Assembly: GCF_013299185.1 (NCBI RefSeq)
Contig: NZ_JAAFKG010000015.1
Span: 1 to 64,000 of the forward strand
DNA length: 64,000 nucleotides
Direction: 5' to 3'
Origin: Microcoleus sp. bin48.metabat.b7b8b9.023
GTDB lineage: Bacteria > Cyanobacteriota > Cyanobacteriia > Cyanobacteriales > Microcoleaceae
The position numbers and the translations under genes were made by a program. The notes beneath the pieces are model-generated. The model did not search any database and had not been told where the DNA came from. It saw only the letters and a program-made list of their open reading frames with translations. Of this stretch, positions 26,315 through 37,700 are shown piece by piece. Every line of letters starts with the position of its first letter. The stretch's first letter is position 1.

Positions 26315-27583
26315 CTAAGCGCTCACGGGGTCAAGTTTCATCGCCGATTTTTCGAGCAGTTGAGTGTAAAGTTGACCGAGTTGGGAGGCCACACCGTCCC
26401 AACTGAAATTGGTTTGGACGCGCACTCTGCCTGCTTGTCCGAGTTGCTGGCGCCATACTGAGTCAACTAACAGCCGATCGATCGCACTTGCAAAGGCTGC
26501 TTCATTTTTCACAGGCGCGAGCAAACCTGTTTCTCGCGGCACTACGGTATATTTGAGCCCTCCCACGTCGGAGGCGACTACGGGCGTGCCGCAGGCCATC
26601 GCTTCAATGGCGACTAAACCGAAGGGTTCGTAATGGCTGGGAACCACGCAGACATCGGCGGCTGCGTAGTAGGCGGGGAGAATCTCTCGGCTCAAACCGC
26701 CGGGAAAGCTGGTAATGTCGCTTAAGCCTAATTCTTCCACGATGCTGCCGATTCGATCGCGCTCTTTGCCGTCGCATTCCCCCTCGCGCCAGCCACCGCC
26801 GATAATTAGTTTTAAATCCCCTTTGCGCCGCAGCGCCGACAGACTGACGGCGCGGACTAAGGTTTCGATGCCCTTGCGGGGGTCAAAACGACCGACGTAC
26901 AGCACGACTTTGGTTTCGGGGGCTATTCCCAACTGGCGGCGGGCTGCCGATCGCGCGATCGACCCAAACTGCTGAGTGTCGGTACCGCAGGGAATGAGGT
27001 CTATATTGCCTTTTGAGGACACCAGAGACCTCATGTGTTCTTTTTCTTGGGGACTGGTAGCCACCACGCGATCGGCTGTTTCCAGAAGAGTTTTTTCTAC
27101 TTGCAGCCTGGTTTTGGCAATCATCGGAATAGTCGCAACCGACTTGTATTTAACTGCTGCCAAAGAATGGTAAGTATGAACTTGTCGCAGGGGTTGGGAT
27201 TTTTTCAACTCCATTCCCACCCAAGAAGACAGCCAGTAATTCGTGTGAACTAAGGGATATTGAAAGCCTGACTCTAACTGAAACTTCTGAAATTCGCGAA
27301 CAAAAATTGGCAAATATCCGTAAAGTTCGTCGCGGGGAATAAATTCTTGCGGCCCTGCTACTAGGCGAATTGTCCGGCAATTGGGGCTGTGCTGGACAAT
27401 CCTTGCTTGTTGGCGATCGGATGAGCGGGTGAACATATCAACTTGCCATCCTTGTTTCGCCAAAGATTCTCCTACTTGACGCACGTAAACGTTTTGCCCG
27501 CCCGCTTCTTCTTTGCCAATTTCCACAGCCGGATCGCCGTGCACCGAGATCAGGGCGATGCGTTTTTTTGTTAATGAAATCAT
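26315..27583 (-). CDS. glycosyltransferase family 4 (GT-B)
   Basis: A 422-residue retaining GT-B enzyme. HGDPAVEIGKEEAGGQNVYV is the donor-loop region shared with sucrose-phosphate synthases and MshA-like enzymes; VLYVGRFDPRKGIETLVRA starts the nucleotide-sugar domain; HYEPFGLVAIEAMACGTPVV is the E-x(7)-E motif. Length and motifs are complete. Substrate cannot be fixed: sucrose-phosphate synthase-like, inositol-type or polysaccharide synthesis are all possible. It stands alone between the lysozyme gene and a gene-free stretch. Confidence 0.88.
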   Translation of the reverse strand: MISLTKKRIALISVHGDPAVEIGKEEAGGQNVYVRQVGESLAKQGWQVDMFTRSSDRQQARIVQHSPNCRTIRLVAGPQEFIPRDELYGYLPIFVREFQKFQLESGFQYPLVHTNYWLSSWVGMELKKSQPLRQVHTYHSLAAVKYKSVATIPMIAKTRLQVEKTLLETADRVVATSPQEKEHMRSLVSSKGNIDLIPCGTDTQQFGSIARSAARRQLGIAPETKVVLYVGRFDPRKGIETLVRAVSLSALRRKGDLKLIIGGGWREGECDGKERDRIGSIVEELGLSDITSFPGGLSREILPAYYAAADVCVVPSHYEPFGLVAIEAMACGTPVVASDVGGLKYTVVPRETGLLAPVKNEAAFASAIDRLLVDSVWRQQLGQAGRVRVQTNFSWDGVASQLGQLYTQLLEKSAMKLDPVSA

Positions 27584-28112
27584 GATTGTTTACCAAAATT
27601 TTAAAAAAATGCAGCCGATTAATGTGCGATTTTGGCTACTGCGCGGGGAATGAAATGTAGCTGCTAATTGTTATTAAAGTCAAAATAGGCGATCGATAAA
27701 TCATCCCTCAGGGATAATTTCACTGGAAAAATTGACAAACGACTTCCTTCTGCTGACAGAGACCAGCAGCAGCTAAAACTCTAGATAATCTAAATGGAAA
27801 TGAACGAGGGTGAAAAGAATTTCCCGGATTTGAGCAGTTGTCAAACTCGAACCAGCTTTCAGCTTGCTGTTCGAGCCGATCCCGTCAGTCGGAGGTAAAA
27901 TTTTTACCTGTCGCGATAAATAATTTGAACTGTGGAGAAAGCAGAAGTAAATCTTCCCAAAGACAGAATTTGACATGGCGCTCGAAGAGAAAGATAAATT
28001 ATTGCCTTCAAAATTTTTCTTTCCTTCCGCCTTCCGCTTTCTGGCTGCTTCGCTCTTGCTTTTATCAAAGCCGGGGATAGACTTTAACCTCAAATTTCCC
28101 AATTGTCAAATA
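27584..28112. other. gene-free region
   Basis: Overlapping frames exist on both strands (for example 27773-28102 minus, 109 codons), but none has recognisable protein features and they are mutually exclusive. I see no structural element except short AT-rich stretches. Confidence 0.4.
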
Positions 28113-29159
28113 TTAAGAATTTTTTCGATGTTTGCGTGTGGAGGATTCCCCCTTTTCACTGTGCAGGGTATTATTTCGCGAACCTCGCATTCGAGAGCCG
28201 TATCGGTTAGCCCAAACTTGGGTAAACTCGGCACCTAAGAACAGAATTTGAGCGGAATAATTAATCCAAAGCAGGATAATTACGAACGATCCCGCAGCAC
28301 CGTAGGTAGAGGCAATACCGCTACCTCCCAGGTAAACTCCTATTAGCGATTTGCCGATCGTAAACAGGACTGAGGTGATGGCGGCGCCGATCCACACATC
28401 ATTCCAAGCAAGATCGACATCGGGCAAAAGTTTGTAAATCAAGGCAAACAGCAGCGTAACTACACCAAAGGATATCCCAAAATCCACAATCTGCCAAATA
28501 TTGACTGGTAATTGCAGCAAGCCGTTCAACCAATAGCTGACGGCTGCTAAAACGGCGCTAATTACTAAAGATACTAACAATAGAAAGCCGATGCCTAAAA
28601 TCATCGCAAAAGACAATACGCGGTCTTGCAAAAATCCCCAAATGCCGCGTCCCGGAGGCGGTGAAACATTCCAAATAGTATTGAGAGCTTCTTTGAGGTT
28701 AGTAAATACGTTGGAAGCGCCCCACAAAAGTGTAGCGAGACCAACTATAGTAGCAATCATTCCCGACTTGGGTTCGGAAGCTTTAAGGATTAGTTCTTGG
28801 ACAGTTTGAGCGCCATCTTTGCCGATTAAACTTTGAAGTTGGGCGACGATTTGACCTTGGGCTGCATCTGCACCAAAGACTAAACCGACGATCGCAATTA
28901 CGATAATTAGCAGCGGGGCGAGGGAGAAAACTGTGTAATAGGCTAGGGCGGCTGCTAGGGTTGGTGCTTTATCTTCTTGCCATTCAGTAAAAGTTTGTTT
29001 TAGCAGCGATACGACTGTTTTTAAGTTCACGACCTTTGGTTTCCTTATACTTGTCTTTGCACCAATAAATCGTAATATGTTATGAGTTTTTTCTCGTCGG
29101 CCAGAAGATAGATTTATGGATGGCAAATTGCTTTTTTTATCTATTTGTAGGGTGTGCAA
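28113..29159 (-). CDS. YihY/BrkB-family membrane protein
   Basis: A six-helix inner-membrane protein, formerly called ribonuclease BN. KQTFTEWQEDKAPTLAAALAYYTVFSLAPLL is broken here as EDKAPTLAAALAYYT plus FSLAPLLIIV, the family hallmark. IVGLATLLWGASNVFTNLKE and GSFVIILLWINYSAQILFLG are also typical. Function is unresolved; transport or virulence-factor secretion has been proposed in relatives. The ATG at 29159 lies inside a palindromic repeat (GTGTGCAATGCACACC), so the first about 40 residues may not be native; a GTG at about codon 43 is a candidate start. Confidence 0.85.
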   Translation of the reverse strand: MHTLQIDKKSNLPSINLSSGRREKTHNILRFIGAKTSIRKPKVVNLKTVVSLLKQTFTEWQEDKAPTLAAALAYYTVFSLAPLLIIVIAIVGLVFGADAAQGQIVAQLQSLIGKDGAQTVQELILKASEPKSGMIATIVGLATLLWGASNVFTNLKEALNTIWNVSPPPGRGIWGFLQDRVLSFAMILGIGFLLLVSLVISAVLAAVSYWLNGLLQLPVNIWQIVDFGISFGVVTLLFALIYKLLPDVDLAWNDVWIGAAITSVLFTIGKSLIGVYLGGSGIASTYGAAGSFVIILLWINYSAQILFLGAEFTQVWANRYGSRMRGSRNNTLHSEKGESSTRKHRKNS

Positions 29160-29277
29160 TGCACACCTTACGAAGACCCGTAGTGCGGATATCCGATATG
29201 TGGAGCCGTCAATCTATCTGAATTGCAAGCTAAGATGAAATGATTAACCTAAACATCTATCAGATTAGATATCTATC

Positions 29278-30171
29278 TTGAATAACCTTACTTGTCTGGA
29301 AATAGAAGTCGCCGAAACACTGTTGAGGTTAGCAATGTTGCTGGGCTTAACACTTTTAATCGCGTTTTTTGTGGCGTCAGAACTAGCATTAGTATCAGCC
29401 GATCGCCATCAAATCAGCCAACTTGCCCAGTTGCGCGATCGCCCAAACGCGAAAACCGCCGAACTCGTCCATCTAGCGCAGAACAACATACCGCATTACC
29501 TGTCGGTGACTCAAACAGGCACAACAGCCGGAAGTCTGCTGTTGGGATGGTTGGGCGAGGGTGCGACTGTACACTGGATCGAGCCCTGGATCGACAAATT
29601 GCCGATCGGGCATTTTCCCGCGATGCTGACGGCGCATTCGATCGCAGTTCCCGTAGCATTCATCTTCGTTACATACATCGAGATAGTATTAGGAGAACTC
29701 ATCCCCAAAGTATTAGCAACCCACGCCCCAGAACGCACAGCTTTGTTACTGATGCCCGCCCTGGAAGTCTGCTCGAAAATACTCTGGCCGCTGCTAGCAG
29801 TTCTCAACGGTACGGTACGGATGCTGACAGGTTGGATTACCAGTAAACAGTCAGAATCGCTGCTACCAGCTTCCGAAGCAACTCTGATTGAAAAAGACGC
29901 TCATTCAGCCCTAATTTCCGGCGTCTGGGAAGTAACAGCAGTTAACGAAAAACTCGGGTTAAACCTGCCAACCAACCAAGCGTACCAAACAATCGCCGGA
30001 TTCGCGATCCATACTTTTGGTAGAATGCCTGCTCAGGGCGATCGATTCTTGTGGGGAGAATTAGAAATAGAAGCAGCAGATGTAGTAGAAGGCAGTTTAG
30101 AAACAGTGCTGCTGCGCCAGGTAACACGCCCTTTGTTTGAGCCACAACATCCAGAACTCGTGTTGAATTAA
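29278..30171 (+). CDS. CNNM/CorC-type transporter-like protein lacking CBS domains
   Basis: A 297-residue member of the HlyC/CorC (CNNM, DUF21) group of magnesium/cobalt efflux-related proteins. The DUF21 membrane domain is complete (LTLLIAFFVASELALVSADR, TAGSLLLGWLGEGATVHWIE, IVLGELIPKVLATHAPERTA). Residues about 190-285 form the C-terminal transporter-associated domain (WEVTAVNEKLGLNLPTNQAY, TIAGFAIHTFGRMPAQGDRF). The paired CBS domains that normally separate these (about 120-130 residues) are absent, so nucleotide sensing should be lost. The start is TTG at 29278; an in-frame ATG lies 19 codons later. Confidence 0.82.
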   Translation: MNNLTCLEIEVAETLLRLAMLLGLTLLIAFFVASELALVSADRHQISQLAQLRDRPNAKTAELVHLAQNNIPHYLSVTQTGTTAGSLLLGWLGEGATVHWIEPWIDKLPIGHFPAMLTAHSIAVPVAFIFVTYIEIVLGELIPKVLATHAPERTALLLMPALEVCSKILWPLLAVLNGTVRMLTGWITSKQSESLLPASEATLIEKDAHSALISGVWEVTAVNEKLGLNLPTNQAYQTIAGFAIHTFGRMPAQGDRFLWGELEIEAADVVEGSLETVLLRQVTRPLFEPQHPELVLN

Positions 30172-30274
30172 TCCTAAGTCAGGCTTAAATACTTCCTCGA
30201 TCTATGTGTCTTAGGTTGTAATTGTGCGACAATGTATCAAAAATCTGCAAATTGCGTAAAGCACAGTTTATGAG

Positions 30275-30478
30275 GTGGATATGCTGAAAACACTTTGGGC
30301 TACTGTTCGACAAGGAAAAATTGAACTGCTAGAGTTATCAGAGTTACCCGAAGGGGCAAAAGTATTAGTAACACTCTTACCTGATGAAGAAACTGAGTTT
30401 TGGCTTCAAGCCAGTCAAACATCACTAGATACAGTTTGGGATAATACTGAGGATGATATCTATGCCCAGTTACTCTAA
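30275..30478 (+). CDS. antitoxin of a MazEF-like pair
   Basis: A 67-residue protein typical of those before PemK/MazF toxins in cyanobacteria. MLKTLWATVRQGKIELLELS followed by ELPEGAKVLVTLLPDEE is the small beta-barrel, DNA-binding part; TEFWLQASQTSLDTVWDNTE is the acidic, toxin-binding tail. It overlaps the toxin start. Confidence 0.78.
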   Translation: MDMLKTLWATVRQGKIELLELSELPEGAKVLVTLLPDEETEFWLQASQTSLDTVWDNTEDDIYAQLL

Positions 30479-30812
30479 AAATGACATAATTTTGGTTAGA
30501 TATCCCTTTTCAAACTTGTCTAGTTCTAAGGTAAGAGTAGCAATTGTTGTGAGTTCGCCACACGTATCTCAAGAGATTATGATTGTGCCATTGACAAGCA
30601 AAACTGCATCCTTAATTGAGGGTGAGTTCATACTCACTGAATGGTCAGCAGCAGGGTTAAATGTGGCTACAGCAGTCAAGCGAGGTTTGCATACAGTACA
30701 TGAAAGCTTAGTTGTAAGGAAGATTGGCATATTAGCAGATTCTGATGCTGAGCGACTGGAGCAATCTCTCCAAGATTGGTTGGGGTTTCAGTGCAACAGC
30801 GACAGTTTTTAA
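30462..30812 (+). CDS. PemK/MazF-family endoribonuclease toxin
   Basis: A MazF-fold mRNA interferase. The start MPSYSKNDIILVRYPFSNLS and VRVAIVVSSPHVSQEIMIVP match the SH3-like barrel; the conserved TSKTAS and VKRGLHTVHESLVVRKIGIL follow. The chosen ATG (30462) overlaps the antitoxin gene by 17 bases; an in-frame start three codons upstream is also open. Length (116) is normal, so the toxin looks intact. Confidence 0.85.
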   Translation: MPSYSKNDIILVRYPFSNLSSSKVRVAIVVSSPHVSQEIMIVPLTSKTASLIEGEFILTEWSAAGLNVATAVKRGLHTVHESLVVRKIGILADSDAERLEQSLQDWLGFQCNSDSF

Positions 30813-30878
30813 CTGATTCCCAGCCAGAGCCTGGGAACGAGGAAAGACAGTCAAACATAACTATATACACATATTCGC

Positions 30879-31445
30879 TTAATTTAACCGTTCCCAGATA
30901 TATTCATATTGCCTCTTAAAGCTTTCGATACTTTCCTGAGAAACTTCCGTATCTTCATCGATACAGATTAGGATAGCAGAATCTTTAAAATCCATATCGC
31001 CAAGAACATAAATTCTCAGATGTTTGGGAATAGCATCGTAAGCTTCTCGCAAGCTATTTTTATTTTCTGGTGTTGGCAAGGTTAGGAATCTAGCAAAGGC
31101 TTCAACACAAGTCTTTGCAACTGTTTGCTTGCCCTGAAGCAGGTTTATGGTATCTTCCACTTCTTTGACAAACTCATCAATCTCTATATAAAACTCTAAA
31201 GTCGAGTTTCCATAATAGAGATGGTGACAGCTTATCCTCGCACCCTTGGGAACTTGGGTAACAACCCATCCCTCAGCAACTTTGGTTTTGAATTCCTCAA
31301 AGTCAACCAATCCCCAACAATCGATTTTACCATCTTCAAAGACTTTGATGATAGTTTCATGGTAGTTCACATTGTGTATAAATGCCGACAGCCCTTGACC
31401 CCGAATTATTTCTCCATTTGCACCATTTCTATAGATTTGAAGCAT
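30879..31445 (-). CDS. hypothetical protein, DUF7638-like
   Basis: A 188-residue soluble protein. The first half (MLQIYRNGANGEIIRGQGLS, VNYHETIIKVFEDGKIDCWG) resembles small cyanobacterial proteins with a beta-rich fold; the second half is helical and ends acidic (DEDTEVSQESIESFKRQYEY). No catalytic motif is seen. It converges with the MazF-like gene 66 bases away. I do not know its function; an immunity-like or adaptor role is only a guess from its size and acidity. Confidence 0.55.
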   Translation of the reverse strand: MLQIYRNGANGEIIRGQGLSAFIHNVNYHETIIKVFEDGKIDCWGLVDFEEFKTKVAEGWVVTQVPKGARISCHHLYYGNSTLEFYIEIDEFVKEVEDTINLLQGKQTVAKTCVEAFARFLTLPTPENKNSLREAYDAIPKHLRIYVLGDMDFKDSAILICIDEDTEVSQESIESFKRQYEYIWERLN

Positions 31446-31788
31446 TTATTTTGTCCTTCAAAATCAAGTTACAATTGCCTAATTAATTGCGCCAGACAGG
31501 GCTGGGTAATATGCGCCCCAGCCTGCGTTATGCCAGTTTGTATCATTTCCAGTTGTATAGGAATGATTTAACCGCAGAGAGCACAGAGGGCACAGAGAGA
31601 GAAGATATAGATGAATACAGGAGGATGCAACCGGATTTGATATTACCAGAAAGAATTGGTTGAAAGCCCGCCCGCCTTTGAGGGAGAAATTAAAATCAGA
31701 CGATTCATTACTCAAATCCTCTTGTTTCTAGGTTGAGGTCGCTCTCCCATGGTCAACTGTCAACTGTCAACTGTCAACCGTCAACTGT
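31446..31788. repeat. cluster of dispersed repeats, no gene
   Basis: It contains an AACCGCAGAGAGCACAGAGG repeat (about 31571-31602), a roughly 100-bp element (about 31640-31740, inverse copy at 41427-41530), and a GTCAACT heptamer tract (31752-31790) that ends at the stop of the 2242-codon gene. Confidence 0.75.
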
Positions 31789-34700
31789 TTACTTCACAGC
31801 CACCTGAACCGCACCCCCAACAAACTGCTCGTAATCTTCAAACAACCATTCAGGTAAACAACTATCCGCATCCTGAACTTGCAACTGTCCAGCGCGACAA
31901 AACAGCCTCGCCGCCAACAAATAATTCACAGCTTGAGGCATTCCAAACCCTTTACTCAACTCACCCACCAACGCATTCAAAACAGTACGTTCAGTATCAG
32001 TAAGCGGATCGTTAACAAACCCACTCCCGAGCATTGCCTTGTAACCTTTACCCAAATCGCTCCGGTACAAAAGTTCAAGTTGTTCGCCGGAAACCTTCAG
32101 CCACAAGTCAGCAATTTGTTTGCGAATTTCCCGCAAATCTGCTATTACCATTTCCGCCGTCGGTTCGATTTCATAAAGATTCAGGGCAGCAGTTAATTGA
32201 TTGAGAAACTGCGGGAGATAATCTTGGTTGACAATCGTTTGTTGATTGTCCGCGAATGGGATTTCAAAGATTTTTTCGTAATCGTCTATCAACCACTGTG
32301 GCAAGCGGGTGCGAGGGTCGGAAACCCGCATTTTTCCTGGTACAAAGTACAGCATTCCACCCAGCAAAGCATTGATAGCTTGAGGATGCACTAACCCTTT
32401 GCTAATTTCGGTCACTTGCTGCAAAAAGTTTTGTTCGGCTTCCGTCATTGATTGTGCTTGCAAGCCGCAGTTAAGTATTGCTTGATATGCTTTGCGAACT
32501 TCCCCTCGGTAAATATTTTCCAGTTTTTCTGGGGGAACAATCAGCCAAAAATCAGCCAGTTGTTTGCGGATTTGGCGGAGTTCCAAAACTACCGATTCGT
32601 CTGACGGATCGATCCGGTAAAGATTGACGCATCCTAATAGTTGATTTACAAATTGCGGCGATTGAATGTATTGAGCGAGTAAGTCAGAACTTGACTCCTT
32701 CTCGACGGTATCTTCTGTTTCAAAAACTTGTTTGTAATCGCCGATTAACCAGTGTGGCAAGCGGTTGCGAGCGTCGGGAATCCGCATGGTTCCCGGCGGG
32801 AAATACAGCATTGCTGCGAGCAAGGCGTTGACAGCTTTAGGATGCACTAATCCTTTGCTAATCTGCGTTAATTGCTGCAAAAATATTTGTTCGCCTTCCA
32901 TCATCGCTTGATGTTGAAAGTAGCTGTGCAGCAGCATTTGATAGCTTTTTCCGGCAGCACTTTTATAGGTGGCTTCCAGGTTTTCGGTGGGAACATTTAG
33001 CCAGAAATCAGCGATTTGTTTGCGGATTTGGCGGAGTTCGGATATTGCTGAGATGTTTGATGAGTTTCTTTGGTAAAGCTGGACGTTATGCAAGAGTTTC
33101 TCACCCAAGTCTGGCTGTTTGGGAATGCTATTCTGCAAGCTGCGGGAGGCTTCTAGGTGGCTTTTTTGCCAGTTGCTAAAGAGTTCTTGAAATAGTTTTG
33201 CGATCGCCCCTGAGTATGCAACACTGTCAAAACAGGCGGGATTGGCTTGCATTTTTTGCACAATTTCCTGGCGTTTTTGCTGCCGCAGTTGCGGGTTAGT
33301 GGCGAGATTGACGGCTAGCTGAATGTAGGATGCCTCGTCACGGGCGATTAAATCGGGCATCAAGAGCGATCGTACCACTGCTGCTCCCATGCGCGATCGT
33401 AAAGTATCACCATCCCTGACAACAGTCGGCAACCCCACCTCCAGCGGATCCACCAGAGAAGTAGTCCCCGCATAGGGGTAAGAATCCAAATAAACATCAC
33501 CCAACTTCAAAACTTCCTTGACATCCGCACGATTTGGCAAAGCCTTCACCACCCGCAAACGCTGACTCTCAACCCCATACTTCGCCAAAATCCCTTGCAT
33601 ATTATTAACAAAAGCCGCCCCAGGATAATAATTAGTCCAGCTAGGGCCAAAAGGCATTAAAAACAGTATGGAATTAGGAACAGCAGCCAAAATCTTCGCC
33701 CAAGTTTCCCTTAACTCCGGCACCAACTTATACAAATTAGCGCTGGAAATAAACACAACCGATTCCTCAGAAATTCCCAGACTATTTCTAGTCATTTGAA
33801 GATTAGGAGTATAGGGTTCGAGGGTATAGCTAAAACAGCAACCCAAACCGTCAACAGTGGCTAATTCCTCGCGATAGTGCGCGCGTCCCTCAATGGCAGG
33901 TTCCATCAACTTGCCAGCAATATAATAGTCAACGTGGCGCATTCCCGTAGTCACAGGAGAATTAAAACAAGTAGTTTGTACCCGCGCCAATCGATGCTGC
34001 GCCAGCAAACTAATCGGATGAGTGACAGCAGTAATATTCGTAGCAACCAACAGAATATCCAAGTCATCAGCGCGGATAGTCTGAACTTGACTCGGCAAAT
34101 CACTCGGCAATTGCACCAACCTATCCGCGCGACTCTGGCAATACTGTTCTAATTTATTACCATCCAAATTGATAGCATACAAAATAATTTCAAACTGTTC
34201 TCGATTCAGATATTCAAAAGCAGGCAAAGTCGCGAAAGTTTCCGTCATCGCCCCGAAATGCTTAGTCAGAACTCCGACGCGAATTTTCTGTCTGTTTGCA
34301 GGCCTCGCCGGAAAAATGCAATCAATGGCAGCCCCGCGATTTTTCATCGCAAATTCAATAATTTCTGCCCGTTTGGTGTAAACTTGCTTGAGATTTTCGC
34401 TATTGAAATACAAAGGGATAAAGTTAGCGGTTTGAGTGAAAAACCAGGCAATTTCCTGCCAAATTTGTGAATTCTGGTTTTGGAATATATTGCGGTGGAC
34501 GTAACTAACCCATCCCTGAAAGTAGCGGCAATAATTGTCAGCCTCTCCTAGTTCTTGAAAGAGAGTCGGCGCGGCAAACATAAACTTGAGATAGTCGTTG
34601 ACAAACCAATTGGGTATAGCTGCATTTTCATACTTTAGCAATAACTGATCGGCACGACGGTAAAGAGAGGCTGCTAGTAAGTAGCTAACATCTTTTAGAG

Positions 34701-37700
34701 TTTTAATTCCCTGGGATAGATGTGTTTCCAGTTGACCGATTAAACTCTGTTCAGTATCTGTTATTGCTTCATATTTGATTGTACTATTTAGCAGCATTTG
34801 ATGTGCCTTACCTGCCTCACCGGAATAGGCAGTTTCTAGTTTCTCTGCGGGCAGATTCACAAAATAATCGGCAAGTTGTCGGCGCAGTTGGCGGATATGA
34901 GCGAGAGCAACTTGATTGGTTTGGTCTTTTTGATACTCTCCCAGGTGTTGGGGAAGGGAAGCTAAAGACTGTTCGGGTGTATTAACTTGAGCTAATTCAT
35001 CAGCAATCAAGTTACCGTGTTGCTGCAAAACTTTTTCTGACCAACTCACTTCTTCAGGTTTGTAAAGTTGAGAGTGCAGGCGAACAATTGTAGCCCTCAT
35101 CAAGTCTAATTTGGCGCGTTCTGCGGCCATTTTTTGGGTTCTGCTAGAGCCGTCGCCGTGTTGCCTGTAGTAGAGATAAGGCTGAGGCAAACGATCGCCT
35201 AACCAGCCTTTTTCATAGGCAGAAATCCAAAATTCCCAATCTTCGCATCCCAGCTTCATCACTTTTTTCAAGCCGCCTACTTGCTCGTAAATTTCTCTTC
35301 TAAATAAGGAAGTCGCCGGGGCTTGATTGTCTCTCAAAAACTTATTGGGGTCAAAATCGCCGTGGTTGACTAAATCGCAGTTTGCTCCGAAGTGCTGCAC
35401 ATCTGTATAAACAAAACCCACCTCCGGTTTCGCTGCTAAAACTTCAACGCACTCCTCTAGAAATTTGGGATGAATTTTATCATCGGCATCTAGAAATAAA
35501 ACAAACTTTCCTGACGATTGCTGAACACCAATATTTCTGGAATCAGCGGGCCCCGTGTTGGGTTTGTCGATGAGGCGCAGCGCTTTTTGAGGATATAATT
35601 GAATTAAATAATTGGCGAAGTTGCTGGTATCGTCGGTGCTACCGTCGTTGACAATGATGCACTCCCAATTTTGATAGGTTTGATTGACAACACTTTCAAC
35701 AGCTTCTCTGAGTAGATTGGCGTGGTTGTAGCAGGGGATGATGATGCTGACGAGTGCTGTTTCGGGCGTGCGGTAGGGCATGGCGTTTAGCTGTGATACA
35801 GAGATGGCAACGGGGACGGTAGTAGCGGGTTTGATACCTCGGCGGATGATGCCGTATTCATTCCATATCTTAAGCGTTTCTTGTTGCGATCGCCCTGAAC
35901 CATGTTCTAAACCTTGCTCGTTGTGGTAGTAAAGCCCAATTATTTCCGGGATGCGGCACATATTTTCGGTTTTTCCCGCCCGCAACCAAAATTCGTAATC
36001 GCCAGCCGCAGTCAATTCTGCTCGGAAATAGCCGTGTTTTTCGTGTAGCGATTTTCTCCACATTGGCCCAGAACCCACGATGCAGCGTCGTTCCAGTTCC
36101 CCATAGGAAAAGTCCGGCCAATTCCACCGCGTTTGAGCTTGCGTCGCAACCCAGGTATCATTAACAACGTTCGTAATTAATTGATCGCCGTAAACCAGAG
36201 CAGTTTCTGGTTGCGAGTCCAAATAATTAGCCATGATTTCCAAGGCGTCGGGGCGGTGTCTGTCATCAGCGTTAGCATTAGTAATGTATCTGCCGCGCGA
36301 CATCTCGATTCCTCGATTCCAAGCGGCATAAATTGTTTCTCGCTGTGGTATCCGGCAATAAATTATGTTGGGATATTTTGCTTGAAACTCCCGGGCGATA
36401 TCTCCTTCGTTCTGTTCGGAATTGCTGTCAATGACAATGATTTCCAGTTCGCCTTTTTGGTAAATCGTTTGGTTTACCAAGTCTTCCAAACAGCCGCGAA
36501 TAAACTTTTCTGAGTTGTAGGTAGAAACGATCGCAGATACTTTGAAAGCTGACGGGACAGGCTGCGATGTGTCATAATTCGATAATTCGCTCTGTAAGGC
36601 TGGATCGGCTTGCGGTTGAACGGAACGCTCAGCTACTTGAACCAAAACTGAGCTAACAGTTGCAGCCATTTTCGACCAGGAAAACTTCTTAGCTTGCTCT
36701 AGCCCCGCCGCAATTAATGAATTGCGAACAGCAGGCTTCTGTATTTCCCGCAAAGCATTGACAAGCCCGCCGACATCATCGGCATCTACATAAACCGCTG
36801 CTTTTCCTGCTACTTCCGGAATCGAACCGTTTGGACAAGTGATGACTGGACAACCGCAAGCCATAGCCTCGATGACTGGTAACCCAAAGCCTTCATATTT
36901 CGACGGATAAACTAATACCGCAGCACCCGAATAAGCAACTCTCAATTCGCTATCGCTTAGTTGCAGCGTGCGGACAGTGATTCCAGAACAATACAATTGC
37001 AGATCGGGTTCTAATACAGGTTTTCCGCCTGTGCAGACTATATCAAAGTCAAACTTATTGGCAAGTTGAGAAAAGGCTTTGAAGAATAATATCCCATTCT
37101 TGTAACCATGCCAGCCTACCCTCTCGCCTACCAAAAGAAAATAGGGTTTAGCAATGCCGTACTTTGACTTAAAACCTGCGATTTCTTCTCTATCGGCTGG
37201 CGAGAAATTGGCGTCTATTCCGCAGTGCGCTACAGCTACAGAAGCTGAAGATATCTGCGGAAAAACCTTAACTAAATCGCGGGCTGTATTTTCGGAAATG
37301 GCGATGTAGGCTGAGGCGTGACGGATACCGCAATGCTTTTCTCTCCACTCGGAATGAGCAAGATTTTGTCCCATCAACTCTGGAATCATGTCATAGGCCA
37401 TGAATACCGATCGCGTTGACAAAGGCGTTGTATAATAAGTAGAAATAAACAAGTCTGCATTTTCTTCATCGCAGATTTGCTGTAGCATTTGGCGGTCTGC
37501 ATCGGTTTGGCTGTAGTCGTAGCGGGCTACATTCCGGTACTGGATGCCGGGAATTTTGGGGGCGGTTCCCGCTCTGTCAAGAACTAGAATTTGCTTAGCA
37601 AAACCATTTTCTGCCCAGTTTTCTAGCAGCGATGTCCAGACGCGACCAATGCCGGTGCTGTTAAGCTGATAAAATACGCCGTCAATCACAATCTTTTTTA

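Noticed and set aside
27773-28102. 109-codon frame downstream of the YihY-like gene
   Set aside because: Competing frames exist on the other strand; composition is unusual and no family is seen.
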